A DNA stretch of 28,150 nucleotides from the NCBI GenBank assembly GCA_004380135.1, contig QXCR01000260.1, forward strand, positions 1-28,150. Reading direction: 5' to 3'. This DNA is from Stemphylium vesicarium (lineage: Eukaryota; Ascomycota; Dothideomycetes; Pleosporales; Pleosporaceae). This document shows positions 9,827 to 19,468 of this stretch, one piece after another. The number at the start of each line of letters is the position of its first letter. Within the stretch, counting starts at the first letter, position 1. The position numbers and the translations under genes are program-made. Under the pieces are notes generated by a model. The model did no database searches. It was not told the DNA's origin and saw only the letters and a list, made by a program, of their open reading frames with translations.

Positions 9827-11149
9827 CGGCGTTCGATAACGAATTTTTTGATAGGGACCATGCATATTGATATACTGCAACTGTTTCCTAGCGATGTTCC
9901 ATGTAATGTGTTCCACTATCGTGTGGGCCAAATCTCTGGGCACGAACAACTTATGTTACGCATCTTCAAATACATCGCCATGCCTATGTGCTTTTTACAT
10001 GTTTGCACGTGCCCAGTTCCGACGCAGTCCGCACAGTACCTTAGAGTTGGTTGAGCTCTTTCTTGATCCCCACCACTATGAGTCTTCTTCGACCGTGTAC
10101 CAGACAGCGTAAGGGGGGTTTCAAGAAGCCAGTTCTACACGGTGACGACGCGGGTTCTGTGTTTCTTACCAACCCAATCATACCAGAATGGTTCGTATAT
10201 TTGATACCGACACCTTCCAGTATCAATAGATAAGATGGATCAGCCCCTGACAGCTTTTTGAGCGGATCCGACCGTGAAAATGATGTCAATCTCAGGATTC
10301 TGGAATTTCGAATGGTAGCCACGGCAGCAGCAGCAGCATGCCCGTCATGTACACATGAAGTACACGGGCGGCAATAGCGCATGTTCTAGTGCATCGTTTT
10401 TGTGCTACACATGCTGGCAATGCGTGCAGCAGGCTGGCACAGAGGGCCAAGGCCTCCGGTACCATCCGAGGTTTGCCAAGGTGGCCGAACATTCACCCAC
10501 GCCGCCATTTCCAGTCTCTTCCCCAGCCATAGCGATGACAGCAGAGGTACTTCTCTATCTTGAAATGCATCCACTGCTCGAAAGTCTTTCACTTGGTATC
10601 GATCTCGATAGCAACCCTGGAATCCTCCATGTAATCGTGAGCGAAAGCTGAGACGATCTGAGCGCCAAAATGCTGCCAGAGCGAAGTCAAACGACGCCAA
10701 ATTGCCTCTGGGAGCAACTCTAGGCCGGGAATATCCCGATATAGCTTCCTGAGACCTACTTTGTGCTGTATGGTATAATCTTGAAACAGTTTTATTGTTT
10801 TTTTACCTATAGTTATGCCGTGGTATTTGAAGGCTCGTTCCAAGCATGGTTATAGAATCATCATCAATAAAGATAGCCAGGTTATGAGAATCTAAAGACA
10901 TATTGTCATGGGGTAGGCAGGCGGCGGGAGATAGGAGTGTTCCATAGGCGTACCAAGCAGGCTGCCTCACTTGGCAGGACGTAGCTCAAGGAACGTTAGC
11001 CTAGATCTTCGGACAAACGGATTCTATTAGATCAGGTGTCTGTGCTCTTAGCAGCCAATTGGCAGTTACTAGCCTCAAATTGGTCATGCAGGCCAGCGCC
11101 GTGACAAGCATCATCTTCTTTAGTGCCTGTTTCTGCAGCCTCTCCTTTA
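9827..11149. other. Intergenic region between the ABC transporter and element 2
   Basis: About 1.3 kb holding the transporter's 3' untranslated region and several short open frames. The only one with protein-like composition is the minus-strand frame at 10589-10843, listed separately. A T-rich run lies near 10790-10805. No RNA gene was seen. Confidence 0.4.
10589..10843 (-). CDS. Short ORF of unknown function, possibly a gene fragment
   Basis: 84 codons from ATG at 10843. The peptide has a basic N-terminal half (GITIGKKTIKLF, KVGLRKLYRDIPG) and an aromatic second half (RRLTSLWQHFGAQ, AFAHDYMED). The composition is protein-like, with a possible HTH-like start, which makes a transposase or integrase fragment conceivable. 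I do not recognise the family and there is no neighbour that explains it. It may equally be chance. Confidence 0.22.
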   Translation of the reverse strand: MERAFKYHGITIGKKTIKLFQDYTIQHKVGLRKLYRDIPGLELLPEAIWRRLTSLWQHFGAQIVSAFAHDYMEDSRVAIEIDTK

Positions 11150-11160
11150 ACGTATTCCAC

Positions 11161-11192
11161 CAGTAAGCTGGACACAGCAGTAAGCTGGACAC
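11161..11192. repeat. Two direct copies of CAGTAAGCTGGACAC inside a terminal repeat
   Basis: Perfect 15-base repeats at 11161-11175 and 11178-11192. One copy with one change is present at the left end of element 1 (2104-2118), in the position expected for an inverted terminal repeat. Paired motifs like this usually serve as transposase binding sites. Confidence 0.8.
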
Positions 11193-11277
11193 CCCATCAA
11201 ACCTGCCGCGACATTCTGCACAATAGCTCTACAACGACATAAGATAATAGAACTATGTTTTGTACTAAGGCAATTTA

Positions 11278-12870
11278 TTAATATCTACATTGATTCCGCA
11301 TGTGTCCTTGGATATGACACTTCTTACACGTTGGTGGTGCGCGCTGACGTCCTGGAGTAGCTAGAGCTTGTTTCACCTCTGCGACCACCCTTTCTGTCTC
11401 TACAGCGAGCTGTTGGCCTTACTGTGCCTGGAGAGCACCTCCGCGAGCTATATACTGACGTCGCTGGTCTTGTTTTCGTTGCTGACGCTGGCTAGCTGCA
11501 CGCAGCTTCTTATTCTCTTCAGCAAGTATTGTTGCTGATTGCATTGCAACCTGACAGCTTTTAACAACCTGGCGGAGAAGCTGGTTTGTTGGGCTCTGAG
11601 ATTGCCGATGGAGGCGGTCCTGGAGATGTTTAGCCTGTTGCTGAAGCTGAGCTACTGTACGCGGTGTCTCTGCTGTCCATGCGACGTTATTGTCTGCTGT
11701 TATCCTTGGTGGAGACGGCGTACGGACGACTGTAAGCGACGATAGCACGCGGTCTGGGCAGGGAGGGATAAGCCCTGTCGTCCGGAAGCCAGCCTGAATG
11801 TTCTGCTGCGTGAATACTGTTGGCTGGATCCGTGTATAGATCGTGAGAAAGTCTTCCTTGTCAACGTGGTAGACGCCTTAGCGGGCGAGCTCCTGGATCT
11901 CGTGACCATACGCGCGCCTAAGCGGAAAGAAACAGCTTACATCAAACGGCTGAAGTAGATGCGACGTGTGCGCTGGCATACAGAGAGTGATGATCTTATT
12001 CTGTGTACAGTTCTGGTCAAACTCAGGCGTAGCGTGGCTACTATGGCCATATAGGATAAGAAGCCGGTAGACTCCACGCGTGCGAGAAGCTGTATGCCTG
12101 TTGAAGTGTTTTACCCACTCGACGCCGAGCTCATCTGTCGTCCAGCCGCGGTCGGATACGAAGACCACCCAGTCTAGCGGAGGCTGTTGATACCAGCTAG
12201 CCTGGTGGAGCTTCCCAGACAAGATCACGAAGGGTGGAAGACACCAGCCAGGCGCGTTAATACATTTGATAGTCGTGACCCTGTCGCAATTGCCTGGCTG
12301 TACAGTGACTGCTCGGCCTATTGTATCTGAGCTCGTGACCACCTTAGACGTAGCGGCGACGCCCATCACAAAGCCAGTCTCATCGAAGTTATATATATCG
12401 TCGTCTAGTATGCCGTACGCATGGCGCGTCTCCTCTACAAGCTTAAACCATGCTGCGATAGCGACAGGATCCTCACAGCGAGCGCGCTGGCTGTGGAACT
12501 TCCTATTCCACTTTGTCTGTAGCTCAGACTGGCTGTTGACAAAGCGCGACACCTAGTTCTTGCCCACAGATTGTAGAGGTGGATCTTGGCCGCGCGCGAC
12601 GAGAAGAGCGTCTGCCATTCGTCGTACGTCGATAACCTAGGGCGGAAAGCCCCGTCGATCAAGGTCTAGGATCCATTGAACAAGAGACTGCTCTTCGATA
12701 GGGTCTAGCTTCCGTTTCTGGGCGTTAAAGTCCTTAATTGTAGGGACGCGTTGACATCGGCGTCGGAGCGTTGTTCGCGGAGGGTCGTACGAGGCAGCCT
12801 GGCGTTGGCTTGTAACACGGTTTTCTTAGAGCGCACGACATTGCAGAAGAATTCTACCCTCACGGTACGT
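11278..12870 (-). pseudogene. Pogo-like transposase of element 2, broken
   Basis: Close relative of the transposase at 2157-3777. From about 12735 down to TAA 11278-11280 the protein stays in one frame: CENP-B-like domain (EEQSLVQWILDLDRRGFPP), DDE core with NFDETGF, HTSHLLQPFD, Q/R-rich tail and a CCHC knuckle (C-KKC-HIQGH-C). Upstream of that, LQANARLPRTTLREQR in another frame (12870-12750) looks like the Psq helix-turn-helix displaced by a frameshift. Stops lie at 12637-12639 (CAG in element 1), 12553-12555 (TGG in element 1), 11878-11880 (shared with element 1) and 11419-11421 (CAA in element 1). The second catalytic Asp is replaced: LLILYGHSSH here against LLILDGHSSH in element 1. Confidence 0.85.
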
Positions 12871-12961
12871 TTGCTGAGCACGTGGTTGTCGAGCCATGGT
12901 CGTTGGCGCAGACGGAGTTGCGAGGATTCGGTGGGGTGGGCCGAGGAATGGTGGAACACGT

Positions 12962-13613
12962 TAATCCTATTGCTAAATAGTCATGACACTATAACACCAT
13001 ACTGCCTCCGGTCTTTCTTAAACAATTTGCAAACCTTTTTTTCGTTTTATTATTTTTTGAAATTTTCTGAAATTTCTGAACTTTTTGCTGGTCATAGGCA
13101 CAGCACTATGGGCGCAGCAATATTCGACTATTATGCCGTCACGTAAGTAATGGTGCGCCCACAATGTGACACGATGAAAGACAGCCCAAATTCCGCCTCC
13201 CGGACCCGGCCGCCGCCCTTGCTTTCACCCTCGCCCTGCGCATGCCGGCCTTTTGCGCCTTGCCCGGAAACCCGACAACCCACCGATGACTTATTGCGCC
13301 GCCTTGTCCCTTGCCTTTGCCTTCACCTTCCCGTTATGTCCGTCGTCGCCTACTGTAGCTGCTGGACCTGCAGGTTCGAAAGCGCGAAGTTCAGCAGCGC
13401 TGCCATCCACGCCTGGCTTTCTCACCCCCACAGACGACGCGCGAAGTCCTTCTCCCCCTGGCCTAGATCCACACTTCCTGTCGTCACCTTGACGCCGCGC
13501 AACTCCCGATGAAGTACTGCCAGGTCTCCTCACCAAGGCTGTAAGCGAAAAATCGGAATAGACGATGCCCTAAGTCGTATCATTTAACAGCGTCTTTGGT
13601 GGTAACGAAACGC
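12962..13613. other. Intergenic stretch with T-rich block and GC-rich block
   Basis: Bases about 13015-13090 are T/A-rich with repeated GAAATTTTCTGAAATTTCTGAAC-like words. Bases 13150-13540 are GC-rich and open on both strands in several frames, giving low-complexity Pro/Ser/Ala peptides without motifs. No gene can be supported. Confidence 0.4.
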
Positions 13614-13615
13614 TA

Positions 13616-14498
13616 CCGTCTGTGCGCAGCCAATGAGCCACCCGAACACAAAACAAGATAATCGTCCCAACTTCAACGCGTCATAACTTCACCACCATGG
13701 ACCCAATTTAAGAAGCGATTGAATATATCGAGTCGCGTGAACCAAGAGATGATTTCCCGTACCGCAAAGTCACAGCAAAGTTTAGGGTTAATTGGTCATC
13801 GCTGTCGAGGAGACACCAGCTCATAATAGGAGTTAGAACTAGTACGATACATAGGAAAATGCACAAGACGAGGCTTGCCGCCAACGCGAAAGGTGGTGGG
13901 AAATTTCGCCAGCGCGGTTGGGAAATGGGAGTCTTCAGAAAGCTGGATTACTCGGTTCCTCAACCGCCACGTCGACCAGCTCACCACAAAATGGAGCACC
14001 GGTATTGATTGTGAGCGCCATGAGGCTGAAAACAGAGAAATATACGAGGCATACTTCACTCCAATTCAGGAGAGGCGCAAATCGAAGGCAGCGCGGGTTG
14101 AGGAACTCGCTGCAGCGAGGGCTCTCAAAAAACAGCAACGCGACGCTGCAACCTCACAAAAATCTCACGATAAAGGCAACAAGGCTAGGCAAAAAGCCGC
14201 ACATAGTACTGCGCAAAATCCGACTAAGCGTAGTCGTGTTGTAGGTGCAGCAAGTCGGGCTGAAGCTGAGCCTCCGCCAGCGTCTCCTCCCCGTAAGTTC
14301 ACCCGCACACGCTCAGTACGGCCACCTAGTAAATATTATGAGTAGACAGATAATTTCTCATATATCTATACATCAATACACCAAGAAACCTCGCGATGAT
14401 CGCTTTTGTGGGTGGCTGTATAGCCTCATCTTTTTAGAGTCCTGATATCTTTGGGGTGGCTCATCGGGTGAACTGGCTCATCGGGTGCACAGACACGG
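13616..14498 (+). mobile_element. Internally deleted pogo-like element (non-autonomous derivative)
   Basis: TA target copies lie at 13614-13615 and 14499-14500. The left end reads CCGTCTGTGCGCAGCCAATG; the right end read inward is CCGTGTCTGTGCACCCGATG. The right end has GGCTCATCGGGTG at 14458-14470 and 14475-14487, a 17-base period. The left end keeps only one unit. At 883 bases it is far shorter than its relatives because the catalytic core is missing. It has inserted into the 3' end of a minus-strand open frame (14506-14843). Confidence 0.75.
13696..14345 (+). pseudogene. Pogo-like transposase remnant: DNA-binding half fused to C-terminal tail
   Basis: The ATG at 13696 opens MDPI-stop-EAIEYIESREP, a typical N-terminus with TAA where CAA is expected, then a Psq-like stretch (YRKVTAKFRVNWSSLSRRHQ). 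After frame changes, an uninterrupted frame from 13875 to TAG 14345 gives 156 aa. It starts PPTRKVVGNFASAV, holds the CENP-B/Tc5-type helix-turn-helix (ESWITRFLNRHVDQLTTKWS, then EIYEAYF) and passes straight into a basic tail (KSKAARVEELAAARALKKQQ, ending RSVRPPSKYYE). The whole DDE catalytic domain is absent, so it could at most bind DNA. Confidence 0.75.
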
Positions 14499-14843
14499 TA
14501 CAACCTTCGTGGAATCCTGCAACCACCCTTCAACAAGAACCTCCTGGATGTGGATTTGTCTAATGCCAGACAATTCAATGATATCCAAGTACCCGGATTC
14601 ATACGATCTGGAACCTGACTGCAGGCGCCTGATGAAGTCGGGTAATCGGCGATGCAGCTCCGCGTCGACAGCGTCCAGAGGCTGCTTGACCCAAACAGTA
14701 TGCGAGGGTAATACTTGGAGGATTTGGAGGTCTTCAAAGATATTATGGTACTGAAGATCGTAGAAGAGATGGGGTGAAGCAGCAGCTTGCAAGGCAACAC
14801 GCATTTCACGACATGCGCGACTGTGTGTCCTCATCGCTACCAC
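14478..14843 (-). CDS. Unrecognised ORF, 3' end interrupted by a pogo-like insertion
   Basis: 121 codons from ATG at 14843. The composition is protein-like (ASPHLFYDLQYHNIFEDLQ, LDAVDAELHRRLPDFIRRL, IHIQEVLVEGWLQDSTKVV) but I cannot name a family. Its last codons and stop lie inside the terminal repeat of the element at 13616-14498. If the element and one TA are removed, the frame would read on a few codons (AFRYHQRRC) to a stop. No upstream exon was identified, so it may be the remnant of a longer gene. Confidence 0.3.
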   Translation of the reverse strand: MVAMRTHSRACREMRVALQAAASPHLFYDLQYHNIFEDLQILQVLPSHTVWVKQPLDAVDAELHRRLPDFIRRLQSGSRSYESGYLDIIELSGIRQIHIQEVLVEGWLQDSTKVVPCLCTR

Positions 14844-15170
14844 AGTCCCGGCGACCCCCTAGAGGTCGCTGAGCACCCGGTTCGAATCGTGATTGTGAAG
14901 ACACTTTTTTAATTCTGACTATTAGTTTTTTGGCAGATCGAGAGGCGGCCTGCCTAGACAGTAGGGCTGGGACTTTCTGAAAAGAAGTAACAGTGTAGTG
15001 CAGCTGATTGTACAAAGTTGAACACGGTCAGCCATAATGATTCATTGTCTAACCCATTGATAAGATCTAAAGTAGGAACAGTATAAAGCTCCCGGTGTTG
15101 AGACTAGAGTTGATTTTCACTGATGAGTGACAAGAAGCAGTGGACGGTTGGGTTACTTCACAGAAGTGCG
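14844..15170. other. Spacer downstream of NLR copy A
   Basis: About 330 bases without a recognised gene. A GGTTCGAATC word near 14879 resembles a tRNA B box but no tRNA cloverleaf can be drawn around it. Confidence 0.4.
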
Positions 15171-15341
15171 TTACTGTAAAGTAGAAAAGGGTAGAGTCTC
15201 TCCATGCGGACCGCCTACAACATTGGTGGCGGCGACGGTGTTTCTGGACGTGATCAGGTTCGTTCCGTGCGCTGTCTGGAAGAGGAAGCTCTCGAGCGAC
15301 CTGCTGTAGTCGGCCGCGTCGACCGCCTGTGCAAGGCTTGC

Positions 15342-15365
15342 AGCTGTAGCTGTAGCTGTAGCTGT
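15342..15365. repeat. Hexanucleotide microsatellite (AGCTGT)x4
   Basis: Four perfect units within the NB-ARC frame of NLR copy A, encoding a Thr-Ala run on the minus strand. The length is a multiple of three, so it did not itself break the frame. Confidence 0.9.
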
Positions 15366-15645
15366 GTTTGTACCATCTAGGTTACTACCAAAGAACACGC
15401 AGTCGTCGTCGGCGTTGTCGAGTACCATCAGCCATCGGCCGTTCCCCCCGTCTGACAGCCAGGCGTGCACTAGCTGCAAGATATTTGCCTTAGGGTCTTC
15501 GCGCCCAGGCAGCCGAAGCCTGTCGGCTATGTCCCTGTATCCTTGCTGGAACCTAGTGGGGCTGTTTGCGTGTATCCAGACTGCTAGCACTTGCGGATCC
15601 GCCTTTTGGGCCCTGTATGCATACTCAATTGCGATCTGCGACTTC

Positions 15646-15699
15646 CTAGTCTCTTGTTAGTGCTACTGTTCAAAGCAGGTACGCGCGAACAGTGCTCAT
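15646..15699 (-). other. Decayed intron inside the NB-ARC P-loop of NLR copy A
   Basis: Reading the minus strand, GGGGGTGTAGG is followed by ATGAGC where GTGAGC is expected. A CACTAAC branch and ACTAG acceptor lead to GAAGTCGCAG. Splicing here restores GLGGVGKSQ. The donor has one G-to-A change. Confidence 0.7.
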
Positions 15700-17117
15700 C
15701 CTACACCCCCAAGCCCAACTAAAGCTACACGTGTGTGCGACAAAGCAGCTTTGCGGATGCTAATTTTGGCGGCAATGTCCTCTCGACCAACGAACAAGTC
15801 ATCCTGTGCGAACGGCGCCATAAACAGGGCACGGCTAGCTAGTGGTAACAATCTTGTATAAGCGCTCTGTCTTGCTATACTCTACACGGCAATGGTCTTA
15901 CGTACATACAACGTCCACCGTGTCCGTAACAACAGCAGACGGTACCTGCTGACTTCCTAGCTCCCGCCGCACAAAGACCTTCAACACACCAGAGATAGCA
16001 CGGTAACCCTGGTCATCTCGGCTGCTGTATCGGGCCGTTTGCATGTGGTTCGCGTCGATGCTCTCCACCGTCTTTAGCGCTCGCGGGAGGTCGAGTTTCG
16101 ACGAGAAGTCGTCGACTACCTATGACTGTCAGCCTTGCTCTTCGACTAGCCGCATGAACCCACCTTCTCGTTAAGTCCACTCATACCAGTAATGCCCCGT
16201 GCCTGTTGGAAGGTGTGGATCTTTAGCGTTCCCTTGAACGCAATCGTCTTAAACTCCTCGTGGATGTTGTCGAATACTTCGTTGTTCACTTCGAGCGTCT
16301 CGAGCAGCCGCTTGTTCGAGTCTTGCAGCGCCAGACGAGCGAGGTTCGAATCAATTTGGCCCCAGCCTGCGTATGTGCTGCCCCGGTGCGGCGTCCCCAA
16401 GAAGACGACCAGCCTGGTCTGGTCGCGAACCATCTCCGACCGGCGGATAGCCTGCAGCCACACGTTAGCAGAGTCGCCGCCGTTGTTTTGCAGACTACTA
16501 GGCCCTTACATCTTTGAAAATAATGCCACCGAGGCTGTGTACTATAAACGCAAGTGGGTTCTGCAATTGTGTTAGACGCTTGCTTGCTTTCCCTGAACTA
16601 GCTGGCATCGTACCCCATTGTCAATCTCTCTCTCCAGCCTGACCGACAGGTTTCGGCCGTGCTGCGAGATGCTGTTCTTGTTGTTGGCCTGGAAAAGACC
16701 GCCGACGGCGTCTGCGTTGTAGCCGTACGTCCACATGCAAGCCTGCGGGATGTCCGCTGCGAGGTAAGCTTCGGGCCGGAAGACGATGGACGACGCAGCG
16801 CCTTAGGAGGGAGCCTGTGCTTGTTCTGCGCTTGTTAATGGCGACTTGGCCGTTCGTCATTTGAGGAAGGACCGAAAGCCCCTAGGCGTCTTAGCCGTGT
16901 TGTCGCTGCCGTTGCTTGCGCCTGTCGCCGTCGCTGCCGCCGCTTCCCAGGTTCCTCGAGGATGACCTCGCAGTCCATGGACGAACACGATACTGCCAAC
17001 CGTTAGCAGCTCGCCGGCGACGTGTGTGCGAACGCGATCCTACTTCAGCCCAAACTGGCCATCGTTCTGCCCGCTAGCCGTCAGCCTCATCAAGCTGTGC
17101 CGGTGCACGGTCGTCAT

Positions 17118-17440
17118 ACGCGCTGTAGGTGTGGGAGCGCGTCACGTTGTGGGGACCACGGGGCTGCGCAGCATTCAGGGGCAGACTAAATTAAAGCAGT
17201 TCGTAGAATGTGCAGCGGCGTGAGCACCGAGGGGGAAGTATTACAAAGGCCATGGTTCCAGTTGCGGCGGGGTGGAAGCTGCAGACGGCATCAATTCAGC
17301 CTCAGCCTCATGCACGGCGGCTGCAGATACAGTGCAGCTCTAGCTGGGCATGCGCGCCTTGCCAGTGGCCCAGCTGCGGACACGAGCGAGCGCTACTGGG
17401 TGCGCTTGCACAGACGCCCCACTGCCATCGCAAACCCCAG
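17118..17440. repeat. 5' flank of NLR copy A, inverted repeat of the copy B flank
   Basis: This stretch resembles the reverse complement of about 19150-19468. Shared words include AGCGCGTCACGTTGT, CAAAGG(C/T)CATGGTTCCAG, TCAGCCTCAGCC and GCAGATRCAGTGCAGCTCTA. It shows that promoter DNA was duplicated together with the NLR 5' ends. Similarity fades towards 17440. Confidence 0.65.
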
Positions 17441-17588
17441 CTTCTTGGGACGCCAATCGACGTCTACGACTTCAGAATTGATATCGAAGCAGATAACATC
17501 GCAATGTCTATTCTAACACTATAATCAACACTCTTTATTCTCAAGTAATCTACGTGATCCCGAGCGCAAAGTGACATCCACAGCAATC
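17441..17588. other. Short spacer at the 3' side of the Fot-type transposase
   Basis: About 150 bases. No terminal repeat matching the other end of the element was recognised, so the element's left border is undefined or lost. Confidence 0.35.
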
Positions 17589-19008
17589 TTAACACATCCG
17601 AGCCACTGGGGCTCTCCAGGGCGATGCTGGTTTCTGCCTAGATGGTAGTACTTCACTCATCTCTACCACGTTGTCCACTGATGCTGACGAAGAAGCATGT
17701 TCTTCAACTACAGCACTCTTACGTTTTCGGCCCCCTGTCTTCTTCTCTGTGGTAGCTCTGTCTTTGGCTGCACGTTTCGATCGTGCTTCCTCCAGTTCCC
17801 GAGAGCTCATTACTTTTGCCCTTCCTAAGACAATGGACCTTGTTGATCGCCGTGTCTTGGCTTCACCGTTGACCTTAAGAAGGAATCGGTTCTGATCTTA
17901 GAGAAGAGCTCGTTCGGCGAAGGATATCTGCTCGGCACTCGCGAGCTTTCGCACGTGCTTTTGTAGTCGCTGTTTGCTCTTCGCATCATGGGCGTAAGCA
18001 TCGTGCGTGATCATATTGTACCATCTTTCTACCTGGTCGCGATAGGCCGTCTTCGAAAGGCCAAAGGATCCAACATCACAGGGCTGGACATTGTGGGAAG
18101 TGTGGGAGGGAATACGACAAATGAGGATGTTGTTTCCAAGACAAAACTCTAGGGTCTCGAGCGTCTCATGTGTGCTCAAGCCATCGCATATCAGCGCTCG
18201 CGCTTTACTGTTGGCACGCTCTCTAGTTTGAGGGTCAAATACCCGTCTGAGCCACTCTAAACTGATCTTGAGGTCGTTGTATTCGTTCTCAGAGTGTGAA
18301 TAATGCCACCCAAGAGTAGGGTACGTAATTCAGTTGCTCCGATGGGTAGACGCTGGCCAAATTATGAGGGGGTACAGTGACCTACCGTCGGCGCTTATGC
18401 ATTCAATGGCAGTCACCATGGTCTGCTTCACACCGGTGCCTCTATAGTCTCGCAAATCATTCTTGTCTACCAGGACTTTGATTGATCCAAGCTTACTTAG
18501 CATGACGCCTGTTTCGTCCATGTTGTAGACATTCTCTGCCAATATAGCTGGATCCAGCAGCACCTATCCAATCACCTCGAAACACTCGACAATATTATCG
18601 TATGTGTTGTTCTCGTGGCGCTTCCAGTCGATCGCCCCCACCCTTCTTGCCTAGAGGTTTGATTGTCTTGCTTGTCGTCGACCGCTTGCGGGCGATGCTA
18701 AAGGCTAGCGACGGTATGAACTTGGTGCGCACAGGAAATCCAAGACTAGACATTAGTAGTAGAAACCTCACCATAGCTTTCTCGCCTGAGGTGAGGTATT
18801 GCTGACTTTGGGCATGTCCCTCCCTAGAACGTCGTCCATGGTCACGATGGTAAAGAGTAGTGAGTGGAACTTCAGTCCGGTCTGATATGGCAGCATAGGG
18901 CTTCTTCAGATCGGCTGGGAAGTCCTGGGCTAGCGCCTGGCTTGCTCGATCCGTGGGAGCAATTGTCGTGATGGAGAGAGCGAGCCAGAGCTCAACGACA
19001 ACCACCAT
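17589..19008 (-). pseudogene. Fot/pogo-type transposase (DDE superfamily), broken
   Basis: Minus-strand transposase of the Fot group, distinct from elements 1-3. The N-terminal part (19008-18595) has an HTH-like PLTTLYHRDHGRRSREG, AQSQQYLTSGEKAMV and VRTKFIPSLAFSIAR. After a frameshift near 18600-18620 the frame used to the end gives KRHENNTYDNIVECFEVIG, VYNMDETGVML (first Asp, near 18515), VTAIECISADGRSLYPLIIWP, LICDGLSTHETLE (second Asp, near 18185) and IPSHTSHNVQPCDVGSFG. It finishes with a basic tail ending PWRAPVARMC at 17589. Stops include one before VLLDPAIL, one after THRSN (near 18330) and TAA 17896-17898 (CAA expected). Its position in the spacer between two NLR copies suggests insertion into their shared upstream region. 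Confidence 0.85.
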
Positions 19009-19130
19009 TCGCGAGTTCTAAAAGCCAAAACATAATTACCAGATTCACTTGGTCGAAGCAGTGGTCCTGCTTGTGTAATCACTTGACCCATGACGCCTAC
19101 GGACATGTTTTGCTGTACTGTAGAGTAACA
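19009..19130. other. Probable 5' end region of the Fot-type element
   Basis: Bases 19056-19072 form a short palindrome, AAGCAG-5 bases-CTGCTT, just upstream of the transposase. It may be part of the element's terminal repeat, but no partner was found on the other side. Confidence 0.35.
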
Positions 19131-19149
19131 GACTCGTGAGGTAGCAGCT

Positions 19150-19468
19150 GCAGCGGTGCAAGCTGGCAGCGGGTCGTTTGCGCAAGCGCGCACGGCAGCG
19201 GCGCTCGCTCGCGTTCGCAGCCCGGTGACTGGTGGAGCATCACGCACGCCCAGCTAATGTTAGAGCTGCACTGCATCTGCAGCTGCTGCGCGTGAGGATG
19301 AACCTGGGGCTGAGGCTGAGATCGATGCCGTCGAAGCTGGAACCATGACCTTTGCAACCCCCTCTGCTCGATGCGCTACAGATTGGCCGGGTACTCCAGA
19401 TCTAGCCTTAGCTGCACAGCGCCGCGGTGCTCTCAACAACGTGACGCGCTATCGGACCTACAGAACAC
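19150..19468. repeat. 5' flank of NLR copy B, inverted partner of 17118-17440
   Basis: The reverse complement shares blocks with the copy A flank, including the GTCACGTTGT block just before the start codon and the CTCAGCCTCAGCC and CAGTGCAGCTCTA blocks further out. Confidence 0.65.

Larger units (their letters stand above)
11150..12961 (-). mobile_element. Pogo-like element 2, same family as element 1, opposite strand
   Basis: The element is bounded by TA at 11148-11149 and 12962-12963. The end on the left reads ACGTATTCCAC and then CAGTAAGCTGGACAC twice, at 11161-11175 and 11178-11192, a 17-base period. The end on the right, read inward, is ACGTGTTCCACCATTCC. Both the GTGGAACACGT terminus and the AT-rich tail after the transposase match element 1. 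Length 1812 bases. Confidence 0.7.
15171..17117 (-). pseudogene. STAND/NLR protein, copy A: alpha/beta-hydrolase plus NB-ARC, broken and truncated
   Basis: Fungal NLR-type gene (allorecognition or immunity-like STAND family). Exon 1 runs 17117-17044, intron 17043-16993. Exon 2 gives SIVFVHGLRGHPRGTWE (oxyanion region of a lipase-like hydrolase) and DIPQACMWTYGYNAD. The following exons give FIVHSLGGIIFKD (nucleophile Ser) and LVVFLGTPHRGSTYAGWG, and end near VVDDFSSKL...RELGSQQ around 15960. The NB-ARC part follows: DDLFVGREDIAA, P-loop GLGGVG|KSQIAIEY, kinase 2 WLMVLDNADD (near 15420) and a sensor-like LITSRN. It stops at TAA 15171-15173, before any TPR, ankyrin or WD repeats. Damage: TGA at 16857-16859, TAA at 16803-16805 and a donor site mutated to AT at 15699. 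Known relatives run well beyond the NB-ARC, so the 3' end is missing. Confidence 0.8.

Noticed and set aside
9848..10382. Small frames just downstream of the ABC transporter on both strands
   Set aside because: They overlap each other, lack motifs and lie where the 3' untranslated region is expected.
13150..13536. Several overlapping GC-rich frames on both strands
   Set aside because: Pro/Ser/Ala-rich low-complexity peptides open in several frames at once point to base composition, not coding.
14860..14935. tRNA suggested by GGTTCGAATC near 14879
   Set aside because: The T stem does not pair, and no A box, anticodon arm or acceptor stem can be formed around it.
16192..16575. 127-codon plus-strand frame
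   Set aside because: It is antisense to the hydrolase exons of NLR copy A, whose motifs (GTPHRGS, HSLGG) fix the minus strand as coding.
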